Source of the DNA: Auanema rhodensis
Taxonomy: Eukaryota; Nematoda; Chromadorea; Rhabditida; Rhabditidae
Direction: 5' to 3'
Assembly: GCA_964057225.1 (NCBI GenBank)
Contig: OZ059895.1
Location: 5,332,001 to 5,396,000, forward strand
DNA length: 64,000 nt
In this document: in pieces, positions 38,866 to 49,285 of the stretch
How positions within the stretch are numbered: position 1 is the stretch's first letter
Layout of the letters: each line of letters opens with the position of its first letter
Position numbers and translations under genes: made by a program
Notes under the pieces: generated by a model
What the model was told of the DNA's origin: nothing
The model's input: the letters and a program-made list of their open reading frames with translations, nothing else
Databases searched by the model: none

Positions 38866-41198
38866 ATGGTTCGAAATGGAGGAGTAACATATCTGCAGCT
38901 GCTGGTAAGTGCGCCTACTTATGTATATAACCATTATTTACACTTATCGAGCAAGATCTATTGTTCGGTCTATATGAATTGCCGTTTGTTATACGTTTGT
39001 GACTTCACTTATCCGAATTCGTGAACAGTATGGATGACCTGATGTTGTTTAATACATCAGTTCCTCTCTCCATTACTTTTTTCTACCATATCGATGAAAA
39101 TTTCTCTATTCATTATGCCCATAGATACAGTGGCCAAAGGCTGGGAGAACAAGTTTTCAGTGCTGCAGTGAATCACTGCACATTTCTATCATTCTGTTTT
39201 GTCCCATTTCCATAAATGGATTCAAGTCAATGATGTGTTATTTTTTCAAAATTTAGATTTACTACCTTATATATTACTCATCGTGAAAGATATGCTGACA
39301 GACCCTTTATTGAATTTAACGCTTAATTCCTTCGCTTTTACTTCCTTCTCTCAAAGTATTTCAATCATATTATTTGTACAAATCAAAAGAAAGTGTTTTA
39401 AAAATACCTCACATCCTCTATATTTTTTATTTTAGGATTCCTTTCCAGCTTCTCGCCGGAATAGATTTCGGATGATTCGTCGAGTAGTACTTCTTTTCCT
39501 TTCTGTAGCTATAGTAACTGTTTTTGTTGTAGTTTCTCTGGCTGGTATGATTTTCAGAAAAGTATTTTTTTAAAATTTTGGTTATAGGCATAGATGATGA
39601 AATTGGTCATCTTGAAACTTCTCAGGCTTATTCAATGGTAGATAAAACATCTTTAAAATTTATTCTTATAGGCGATACTGGAGGTAGGTCAATTATATGA
39701 AATGTTTTCTCATATAGTTGAAACTAAATTAACAATTTTGGAGGAATGCCTGTAATACATACTACATTTGCTCAAGTCAAAGCTGCTGATGCCATGAGCA
39801 AATTATTGGATGATCGTGGTTTCGATTTTGTTATAAATACGGGAGATAATATATATTATACTGGCGCTGACGATGAGTTCGACGATAGGTTTCAAGTTGG
39901 TCTAGCGAATTCTGATAAGATTATAGTCAAGCTTATATTTCTAGACTTCTTTTGAACAACCATACTCTGCTATAGACGTACCTTGGTATATGATAGCAGG
40001 GAATCATGACCACTTTGGAAATATTTCAGCACAAATAGCTTATACTGCTCACAGTAAAAAATGGTAATGAACCCCTTTTGGATTACTTTATATGAAACGT
40101 TCAGGAAATATCCATCACTTTATTATAACGTTAGTAAACAAGCAGGAGATGGGGCTAGACTTGACATCATTATGCTAGATACTATTGTCTTATGTGGTAA
40201 CTCACGGGATATAGAATATGCTGGATTCTGGAAAATGGTTACATCTAAATCACATACTCCTGAAGTGAGTGGTAAATATGTATTTTTAAATACATCTTTA
40301 GCAGATTTTTCTATATATAACACCATATACATTATATGAAACCGCTCATCCGAATTTAAGCGATGATTTCAAATAATAACGATTCAAAGTTTTGTCTCAT
40401 GTAAACATATATTTAAGAGTTGTATTTATTATATTTTCGTGATTGGATTTGAAGTAATCTGAAATTTTTCAGAAACCTGTTAATGCTACTGCTGCTCAGG
40501 AACAATGGGAATGGCTTGAAACTGTTTTGAAACACAGCACGTAAGTGATGTTGTGCTAATTGAGCATGAACCCTTAGTACTTTTCAGAGCAGACTATATA
40601 TTTGTTGTGGGCCATTATCCGGTTTATTCGGTATCATCACATGGACCTACAAAGTGTATGATTGATAACGTGATCCCCTATTTGGCTAAATACAATGTAT
40701 CGGCATATATTTCTGGACATGATCATAGTTTACAAGTATGAAATTTTATTTTAAAATATGTTTTTATTATTTGGGTTTTCAGCATTTTACTTCATCTAAT
40801 CCTCTGTACCCAGAAGAGCAATTAAATTTTATTGTGACTGGAGCTGGTTCTCGAACAGATCCGTCAACCAAAAACTTAAAATCCATCCCAACCAATGTTA
40901 ATGTAAAATATAAGTAAGCTTTTTTTCCCTGAGATATGCTTATATTTTCTATTATAGTTTCCCAAAATCAGGTTGGATCATAAAGCAGTTAGGATTCAGT
41001 GATGCTGGTTTTATCTATACCACCATTAATTCTAAAACTGCTGAGTTCACTTTTATGGATAAAAAAGGTCGACACCTCTATAGTACACAGATACGACCAA
41101 GAACGAAAAGTACATTATCAGAAGCCCCTGATGGCTTAGCCACCACTCATTCAATGACTTCTCCCAATCCATTAAAAACGGAACTAATTATGAACTAG
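38866..41198 (+). CDS. Tartrate-resistant (purple) acid phosphatase, membrane-anchored
   Basis: Dinuclear metallophosphatase of the ACP5/type 5 family, acting on phosphate esters outside the cell or in endolysosomes. Ten exons (38866-38904, 39436-39544, 39588-39683, 39744-39895, 39945-40063, 40105-40264, 40473-40540, 40588-40735, 40783-40913, 40958-41198) join in frame to 420 aa. Metal ligands are all visible: [25 protein letters not shown] and SGHDHSLQ. Residues about 26-46 form a TM helix ([21 protein letters not shown]) after a basic, non-signal start, so it looks like a type II membrane protein, unlike secreted vertebrate ACP5. An ATG at 38818 would add 16 residues; the one at 38866 was chosen because a TTTATAG acceptor lies between them. 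Poly(A) signal AATAAA at 41263-41268. Confidence 0.93.
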
Positions 41199-42220
41199 TC
41201 TAAATTTCAATTGTGATATTCATAATAATTGTTTTAATGATCTCATTGGAGGAACTATAAGGAATAAATTCTATAAGAACAATTTTGCAAATAAAAATAT
41301 ATATTATTTCTTGGGATAATAAAGAAAATAAATAAATATCTAAACTATTATTCACGATTGTTTTTGTTTAAAAATTTTTTTGTTATTCTTCATTTAATTT
41401 GCTAATTTTTTTCTTTTTTTTTTATAAATTGAGACAGCTGTAGCCAATGAATTAACAAGTGAAAAGAGAAAAAAGAAACCAAACAGAACGAAATAGATAG
41501 AGTGCAACAGCGGTGCTTCTTGGTTTCTTGTCCTTTTTTAACATATAAAGAAAAACTTCAGGTTTTTCGGATCATATAAATACAAAGATAAGATTTTGCC
41601 TGAAAACAATTATCGTTAGTTACCTAATTTAGATTTCATATTTTTGGTTTGGAATTTAGAATCAGATCACACCCAGTATTACGAAAACATAATCAGAATA
41701 ATAATTATTATCAATGTAAATATTTTAGGCATTCAAAACTTATTTCAAGGATTTCCCTGCATTTAGAATTGATGACTCAATCATGAATACTTTTTTTTCC
41801 GTGGAACTGAGAGTATTATAGTTCAATAACATTACCAAATCGTTGCCGTTTGAATACACCTATTCACTTTCACACAATGTCATCTGATATAGACAAACTT
41901 TGTTGAAACAGATAATCATTTCCTTCTTGATATCATTAACTTCGACGATCCTCATGTCTAGCGTCTTCGGTCCCACACAACTAACAGCTGCTGGATCATC
42001 CGCCCTCGTGGAACCAGCCTTGCCAAGACTCTCTGCCATCACCATGTCGTACTCCTGTTTCTCATCACGAATTTTAGCTTTCTTGTTTTCTTCTCATTCC
42101 ACACTACTGTTATCCTGGTTTCCCTGTGAAGCAAAGATATAAAGAGGAGGAGTGAGTTGTGGGGCTCGCAAGGCAATACGATACTGCTTCTCTTGCTGTC
42201 TGTTGGGGTGGCCGTCTACG
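41199..42220. other. Intergenic region before the 211-aa gene
   Basis: AT-rich up to about 41800, holding the phosphatase 3' UTR. From about 41860 to 42220 base composition becomes more balanced, and a possible minus-strand gene lies there (separate entry). Confidence 0.5.
41860..42045 (-). CDS. Possible small minus-strand gene, uncharacterised
   Basis: A minus-strand frame starts MVMAESLGKAGSTRADD and reads VSCVGPKTLDMRIVEVND, with balanced codon use quite unlike the AT-rich surroundings. Read without splicing it gives 61 aa ending LYQMTLCESE. A GTTTGT donor after CFNK and a GAATAG acceptor about 40 bases on could instead extend it towards 41720. I recognise no domain. It would be transcribed away from the gene at 42221, sharing a promoter. 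The call rests on composition only, and it may be part of a larger gene or untranslated exon. Confidence 0.3.
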   Translation of the reverse strand: MVMAESLGKAGSTRADDPAAVSCVGPKTLDMRIVEVNDIKKEMIICFNKVCLYQMTLCESE

Positions 42221-43505
42221 ATGAATGTCTTCGATAGAGTACGTTTTTTCTTAATTTATTTGTAAAAGAAAAGTGCCTTTTTCATAATTGTTTTCTCAAA
42301 TCACTGCTTTTCTATACAAGTACTAGAGTTGTATTAATAAACAAGTTATAATGGTTATATATTCTATGTCTTTAGGTCCGCGAAAAAGCAAACGAAGCGA
42401 AATGGTCCAGTGTTCCATTCAAAGGATATGTAGCTGGTTCACCAAGCGATACTTTTAATGAAATCGTTACCATGTCGTGAGTTACAAATTTTTAATCAAG
42501 GCAAATTGAAATGTTACCTACTTCGATTTCTCACTGTTTTTAAATTTTCGAATTCCTTTTTAATTCGTTTTCTGAAATTCAAAAATCAAAGTTAAATTTT
42601 AAAACTTTGTTGTGGATATTTCGAAAGGCTCTCCGAGCAAGATCTAAACCAGATGTAACTTCTCATCACATGGTTTATTTTCTTTTTAAAAATCACAGAA
42701 AGAACGTTCAAATAACGAAAGTATAAAGAAGAATTTTCGGATTATGAGCAAGGTTCGCCAGCTGTTCTTCCATGAACGAAATTTTTTATTTTTGCCACAA
42801 TTTTAGTTTGTTCAACATATTCGCCCTCTACCAACCTTTACAAATATTATCAATTTGCAGTTTCCAAGATCTGAACAACAATTATAATCATGCTAAGCAT
42901 TCCCGTTACGAAGAAATGTACAAACCATACTTGGGTGCCTACCGGAACCGCAAAATGTACACTAGTCTGGCTCCGAGTCTATGCATGAACTATGGGTAAG
43001 CAGAGACTTTTGCTTATGTATCACTGTTTCCTTTAGAAATCGCAGATGTAGCTATTACGAAACTCCCCATAAAGCTTACTCACCCAAACAAGGAGAGTGG
43101 CTTGTCGAAAAAGATAAGGAATACAAAGTCCGTCTCCCAAGAAACCCAGTGCCTGCCAGGGCCACTAGCGAGCCTCCAACCGATAATCACCGAAGACGCT
43201 GTTATACCGTACCAACTTCCACAACAAGGTTTCCAGAAACATGGTGTTTTCCTATTTAACATTTTTTCCAGAGTTGATAATCACTTCCTATACTGGCAAG
43301 GAAGAGTGTCTGGAGTAAAATATATCGCTCCCTTCTTACAGTATCCCAACTATGGAATACAGGAGGTACATATATTACATTGTTCTATATTACATAAGTA
43401 TATTATCAGGATCGACGATACCAAAGAATCTTCTGGTCTCCAGAATTCATCAACATTACTCCTTCGTGCCGTCACGCCACTCATCTTATGCTTTCCGCTT
43501 ATTAA
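42221..43505 (+). CDS. Uncharacterised 211-aa Tyr/Arg-rich protein
   Basis: Six exons (42221-42238, 42376-42476, 42861-42995, 43037-43228, 43272-43365, 43410-43505) join exactly in frame, each with good GT/AG sites, to 211 aa. This makes it a real gene although I do not recognise the family. It starts MNVFDRVREKANEAKWSS and has neither signal peptide nor TM helix. It is rich in Tyr, Arg, Asn and Pro. Notable stretches are RYEEMYKPYLGAYRNRKMY, a Cys-containing middle (CMNYGNRRCSYYETPHKAY), VDNHFLYWQGRVSGVKY and a Cys/His end (PSCRHATHLMLSAY). Codon use is balanced and gene-like. It is probably cytosolic. The next gene, at 43857, is on the opposite strand and convergent. Confidence 0.75.
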
Positions 43506-43856
43506 GAAAACTCAATATTATAAAGTGACTAATTCTTCATGAAAAAACGATCACAATCATAAAACATATATGTCCATTTTGAGGAACTATATGATATACA
43601 CTATATGTACAAGAATAATGTACAGAATACCATGCTAGGCATGATTGACTGTCATAATTAAAAAATTAGGGACAGGCACAGTGGTAGCAAATCTACAATT
43701 AAAAAATAATATTAACGTAAGATACAAGTTAAACACAGGCAATGTAAAGCATCAAAGTCATCACATTATATGCGACAAATAAATTGACCGGGAGAAGTTC
43801 AACCCTTTCGACTTATAACCGTAGTAGGAAAATTTAAAAGATCACAACCTATATGA
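43506..43856. other. Convergent gap between 211-aa gene and hrdl-1
   Basis: AT-rich 3' flanks of two tail-to-tail genes. Nothing else is seen. Confidence 0.6.
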
Positions 43857-46130
43857 CTAGCATGTAATTCCTCTTTTTCTGAGGTCATCGCCTTTGGCAG
43901 AATCTATATATTTCCTGAAACAAATAGAATACGTGATCATAATATATATATATATATTCTTACATTCTATATTTAGCAATCATTTCTGCTTTTCTCCGCC
44001 CAAACTCACTAGTAGCTTCGTCGTGAAGAACAACTTCATGATCGATTACCTCATCTTCACTTGAACTTAAGTCTTCAGCGTGAACTTCGTCATCTTCATC
44101 CTCGCTCTATAAAACAGTGAATAAAAGAATTTGAAAATAAATCTCTAAACCTCTTCGCCAGGTAAGGCTCCGACAAAGCCAACACGTCCTTCGAGAATAT
44201 TTTCTGTAGTCGCTTGTGTTGATCCACTGATTCGAAGATCATTGATTATAGCTTCTAAAGGCAACTGAGGGAACATCTCACGAACCTGGACATTTTGTTA
44301 GTGAATTATAATTTTAAAAATTAAGCATACCTGTTGAGCCATGCCCATAAGCTGTGAATCATCATGGGGAGCAAACTGTCTTCTTAAAAGAGGGCCAAAA
44401 ACTCCTCCTCCGGTAGACACTTCTATCGCAAAAGAAGGGAAACGAAGGAATCCAAATCTGGAATCAAATAAAATCTAATATTTTTTTTGAAGTCGAGTTG
44501 CATACCCTCCACCAATTCTAACTGTCGTTGTGTTCGAAACAGGAACAATTGGCTGTTGAGGTGAGGATACCGCTCTTCGACATGTAGGACAAGAGGCATC
44601 CTGAGCTAACCACCACATAAGACACCACTCATGGAAACGATGTTGGCATGGTAGGCAGCGAGAAGCTCCTAGTCCTTCCCAGCAAACTATAATCAAAGCA
44701 TTAACAAAAAAGTACCAGAATAAATACAAACCAATACAAAGATCGCCTTCTGGTGCTTTTTCAGCAGGATATGTCGATAAGATATGGTTGAAAATCATTT
44801 TATGTTTTAAATGGCGGTTCCAAGTGTTCATGATTGATCTGAAACAGTGATGAAAACTTTAAATGCAGAATTGCTAAAGTATACCCAAATGACTGCTTGA
44901 TATGATACATAAAAAATAGACAGGTTAAGTTGAAACCCAAAGGAGAATGGAACATAAGATGAAACTAAATTAGGATTTCTTGGACAAATTTAAAAACTAT
45001 CACTTACATAATTCAATACTTGGACTGAATCAATAACAATCGCTATTCCCAAGTCAAGCCAATAATTAAAATGCCGAACAGAGTCCGGTGATGCACTAAA
45101 TCTTTCAGAAGCTGAGAGACAACGTAGAAGACCGTGAACTGAGCGCAACAACGAGAGCAGTGACTGTAAGAATTAATTAATTAAAAATATCAAGTTTTGT
45201 AGCTTACGTCAACAAAAATGAAAAGGAAATAACTTAAAGAAACTTGACGGTTGTATTTTATTACGGAATGGAAGACAGAATAAGACACGAAAAATAATAA
45301 GAAGCACAACCACGATAGTCGACCTCCAGTTACTCCTGATGACGGTGAAACCTGAATAAAACTTGAAAAAATATTATGAAGCAGAATTGCTTACAAATTT
45401 AAATCTTTGATATGTCACTTGGTGCATAGCCGTCATAAAACCAGTGAACCCTAACCACATAAGCCAATGGTAGAAGTATGCTCCATGATTGGCACTACCA
45501 ACAACGGAGATAAATACAACACTAAAAGTATATTTTAACAAATAAGCAACGAACAGTAATTTTTACCTGAAGAGCAAGAATGAAAAGAAACCCTGACGAA
45601 CGATTTGTTCCTCCTAAATACTCATTTTACTAATAATTAAATAAAATGTTACAAACCTGTCGAGTTAACTCTTTACAGAAAAAATTGATTAATATTTTTG
45701 CATTAATTGCGAAAAAGGCAAAATAAGTATTTATAGCTATCTGAAAAGGATTGATAAGATCAAAAAAAAAATCAATATCATACACAAAGCAGGGGTTGGC
45801 TGTGAAATATAAAATAGACAGATTGAATAAAAATATTAGACGAAAGAACTTCTTTAGATTCAATATTTAATTCTGATAGCCAACCAAATGAAGAATTTCT
45901 AATTTCTTCCTCTAGTAAAGTTCGAATCTAAAAAATAAAGTTTGCCCCATTCAATTAAAAGCAGGAGCCTAAATCTCAATACTCACCTCTGGTTGATTTT
46001 GAAACGTGTTCATCACGTTACCAATCCCTATTCCAACTAAAACTAAGCTTATAGCATAATATGTGCTCAAAGATGGAAATCTAGATCTGCTCCACAGTGT
46101 TAGTAGGTTACTACGCCTTTCAGTTTCCAT
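43857..46130 (-). CDS. hrdl-1: ER membrane E3 ubiquitin ligase gp78/AMFR (HRDL-1)
   Basis: RING-type ubiquitin ligase of ER-associated degradation. The N-terminal exon starts METERRSNLLTLWSRSRFPS and matches the gp78 N-terminus in pattern. Several TM helices follow (for example TYYAISLVLVGIGIG and IAINTYFAFFAINAKILI) through about 45000. The C3H2C3 RING is split by an intron: CIVCWEGLGASRCLPCQH, RFHEWC and SCPTC (about 44580-44740). FAIEVSTGGG, then a CUE ubiquitin-binding domain (VREMFPQLPLEAIINDL ... TTENILEGRV, about 44165-44290), an acidic stretch (SEDEDDEVHAEDLSSSEDE) and a basic end FGRRKAEMIAKYRMKYI, possibly a p97/VCP-binding motif, follow. The stop is at 43857. The start follows TTTTCTAG, a likely trans-splice acceptor, fitting a downstream operon position after cco-1. 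Confidence 0.9.
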
Positions 46131-46501
46131 GTTAATCTAGAAAATATTGCAATGAATAGAAGATTCTTAGATTTAAAAATGACGGAGAAAAGCAACCACG
46201 ACACTAAGAGACCGATATCAAAGTCACGTTGGCTTGATGTCACTCCCCGAAAACAAAAGATAACAGGTTTGTTGTTTGAAATTAGAACTACGCATGAGAA
46301 AAGGGAAAGCAGACAGTAGAATAGAACATATGCTTTCAAACCAAAAACACTCTTGGAACCAATATTTACTGCCGATGACAAACATACATGAGGTTCCGCG
46401 TACGTGAGTTGTAAAAATGCATACAACGGATATCCGCAAATTTAAATATTTAAGAAAACATTATCATAACTGTTTATTTACTATGACCTTATCTACTAAA
46501 T
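46131..46501 (-). other. Intercistronic region cco-1 / hrdl-1
   Basis: Contains the cco-1 poly(A) signal AATAAA (46473-46478) and, at its far end, the TTTTCTAG acceptor before hrdl-1. It is unusually low in AT for a spacer, and a 108-codon minus-strand frame (start 46426) with a hydrophobic segment runs across it. I do not call that frame a gene. Confidence 0.55.
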
Positions 46502-47039
46502 TTAGATGGATTCAGGATCAGCTTCAACAGCCTTGAACCAATGTCCGCACTCACAACGCTTTGGTGTTCCCATGCGGATGGTCATGAAGTTGACGTGTCC
46601 AGAGTCTGGCTCGCCTAAAATAAGAAAATCAGATAACTATGCATCTATACTAAAAGGTTTTCGAGAGCATGATGAGTTTCTAAATATATTATAAAATTAG
46701 TGTAAAACATACACATGCATCCAATAATTCTGTCTGGGTAATGAGTAGGAACCAAATTTGGCTTTTCCTTAGTAGAAGCCTCAGCGCGGTAGTAAACTTT
46801 AGGCTCATATCTCTAAAGCAAATTCATTAAAAAATTCCTAATTTTAAACTAACATCATCTCCAGCCAAACGAGCAAGAAGCATCTTCTTTTCACGTCCAG
46901 TAGCGTGCTCAAGAGGGTCTGGGTAGTATCCGTAGTCTTCTGGAGAAGCTTCAGAGGCAAATCCGCGAGAAGCAGAGACCATATTAACGGCTCTCTTGCT
47001 GAGAGAGCTGATCACACCACGAACAGCCAAACTAGCCAT
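46502..47039 (-). CDS. cco-1: Cytochrome c oxidase subunit 5B (COX5B, CCO-1)
   Basis: Nuclear-encoded zinc-binding subunit of respiratory complex IV, on the matrix side of the inner mitochondrial membrane. Three exons (46854-47039, 46713-46812, 46502-46614) join in frame to 132 aa. The N-terminus MASLAVRGVISSLSKRAVN is a typical basic amphipathic transit peptide. The conserved core follows: EDYGYYPDPLEHATGREKK, YPDRIIGCMCEPDSGHVN and KRCECGHWFKAVEADPESI. Zinc ligands are Cys-X-Cys and a second Cys-X-Cys (CECGHW), where vertebrates have Cys-X2-Cys. The start follows TTTTTAAG, a possible SL1 acceptor. Depletion of this gene in C. elegans extends lifespan and triggers the mitochondrial stress response. 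Confidence 0.95.
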
Positions 47040-47879
47040 CCTTAAAAATAAATTATAAATGTTAAATTTGAGCAAGAAAAAAAATTCAACCAAATCAATT
47101 TATAACGAACACATCAATATTTTAGTTGAATAAAACCAAAATAAACTTTATTTACATATTTTTAATTGCATACAACAATCAATTATATTAATTATAAATT
47201 CTATATAACTTTATTAATTATTTTTATTCAAGATAAAACTAAAAAAATTTAAAAATCATAAATAGCCATCGATCCGCCCATCTGGATTGAACAGGAGAAA
47301 TGTTGAGCAAACGCACGGCCGTCATTTGAAGGGTTTTCGTGTCAAGACCATTTTGACGCGCGGTGCTCGAAAATGAACTTTTCTCTCAGTCAAAGTGTAT
47401 TGTAACATTTTCAAAGCTAACACGAGATGTTTACGAAACGTATGCGACAAAAAATATTGCTAAGTTACAAAAAGATATAAATGTAGTTAGTTATTTTTGC
47501 AAAGAGATATTTACAAATTCTTCAAAGAATTATCTGTCTGTGATGTTTTTATTGTAAATTGCATATAGATTTAGGTTTGTATTTCGTCCTCGGTGTGGTT
47601 GAATAGGATTCTTTGACGCTTCTAGATTGATTTGATTGAATATCGGGCATCTGAGAGAAGTGATAAAGACTTTAACATTGCAATAAAGGATGTACCGACT
47701 GGCAGAATAATTCATTGAAAAAGTTTCGGTCGGGACTACTGTTCAAGAAAGTCTTATTTAACGCTCCTACATCCACGGAACCGTATTTTTGCCGTATATT
47801 CTCAGTCGACGACATCTACCATACAGGTTGAAATAGAATTCAAGAATAGAACAAAACTTGAACTCTGATGCAATTGTTT
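47040..47879. other. Intergenic region upstream of cco-1
   Basis: AT-rich near cco-1, with a less AT-rich stretch at about 47270-47400 (probable promoter) and at 47560-47830. No coding exon could be supported. Confidence 0.5.
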
Positions 47880-48553
47880 CTATTTGATAAATGAAAAGCC
47901 ACATTTTTCCTATTTTTTAAAACAGATTTTAATGCAGTTACCATAATCCGAAATGTAAAAAATATTATTTAGATAATGTAAACCATAGAACATACTTCTG
48001 ATATTTCTAGATCGGTAACTTCTTCGGGGCAGGTTAATTTGAGTTTTTTTAGAAAACGATTTTCATTCATACGGAATCTTGATAAAACAAAATTATGCAA
48101 TATGATTGAATTATCACCTGGAAATTTGGTTCAACATTTCTGAAGTTAAGTTTTGTATTGGAGACCCAGCATCACTCAACAATTCATATTCCAACATATC
48201 TATACCATGTTCAGTCTTTTGTGAAACCTAAAACACCAAATAGTTAAGAAAGCATAGAATATTGTTTAACTCTGAAAAAGAATTACAGTTTCAATCTCGT
48301 TATCAAAATCATCAATGACAGGTATCGTTGTGTAGGAATATGGTCCACTGCTTGGAGAATAAGTAGAAATCATATCGGGTTCGTAAGATATAATCTATTA
48401 AGAATTAATAGAATATATAATATAAGTAATATCTGATGTAATAGCTATTTATTAAAACTTATTATGAACCTCGTTTTCTCCAATTACTAACGGTTCAATT
48501 AAAATTTGAATATGTTCAGGGAGCTCATAGTCACTCTCATTTTCAACCGACAT
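47880..48553 (-). CDS. Uncharacterised acidic 137-aa protein
   Basis: Five exons (48470-48553, 48287-48394, 48118-48227, 47996-48077, 47880-47909) join exactly in frame to 137 aa. The protein starts MSVENESDYELPEHIQILIE, has a Tyr/Ser/Pro-rich middle (ISTYSPSSGPYSYTTIPV) with acidic flanks (IDDFDNEIET), and ends with a basic patch (MNENRFLKKLKLTCPEEV) and a short last exon EKCGFSFIK. There is no signal peptide or TM helix. I recognise no domain. The acidic and serine-rich make-up would suit a regulatory or adaptor protein, but that is a guess. The last exon is the least certain. Confidence 0.55.
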
Positions 48554-49249
48554 TTAGGAAATACAAAGCGACCGATACAAGATTGAAATAGAAATCAAAA
48601 TGAAATTAATTAAAATGAATTTTTTTCAATTCAACAGAGAAAAGCGGTTGAACAATTTTTGTTCGAAATAAAATAATAAAACTTCATAGTTTGTTTAGAT
48701 TCTTACTAGGTTACTATTGTAATTTAAACAAAAATATTAATATACAAAATATCACTTAAGTATGTATTAACTATTTATCAACTTTTTAAATTATTTCAGC
48801 TTTCCAAGGTAAACTTAATATTCTGCTGATAGCACAATTTTTCAGTTTTATTTTGTTTTAAATAATTATGAAATACTAACTCAAGCCAATTATATTATAT
48901 AAATATAATAATTAAGCTTATGCCAAACATTTCCATTCAAATAAAGAATAAATTAAAAAGATACAACAAAACAAATAGAAAAAAACCAAATATTGTCAAT
49001 TAATGTTTTTTTTAATTGCTTTATTTTTATATTATATAATAACAAAGAAAATTCTCTTTTGTATTTCTTAATTATTTTATAAATAGGTATATAGATAGTA
49101 TGAAAAGTTTAATGACTATATCTTTATTAATATTCTGTATATGATTACCGTCTGTAGCCAGCCACCTGTTATGGAATCTGTTCTCAACTTATTAATCAGA
49201 CAATAGTCAATTCAGCTCATGGCTTTAGAGTTATACAATTAATCGTTTG

Positions 49250-49251
<2 letters not shown>

Positions 49252-49281
<30 letters not shown>
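49252..49281. repeat. (CT)n microsatellite
   Basis: About 15 CT units upstream of etr-1. Confidence 0.9.
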
Positions 49282-49285
<4 letters not shown>

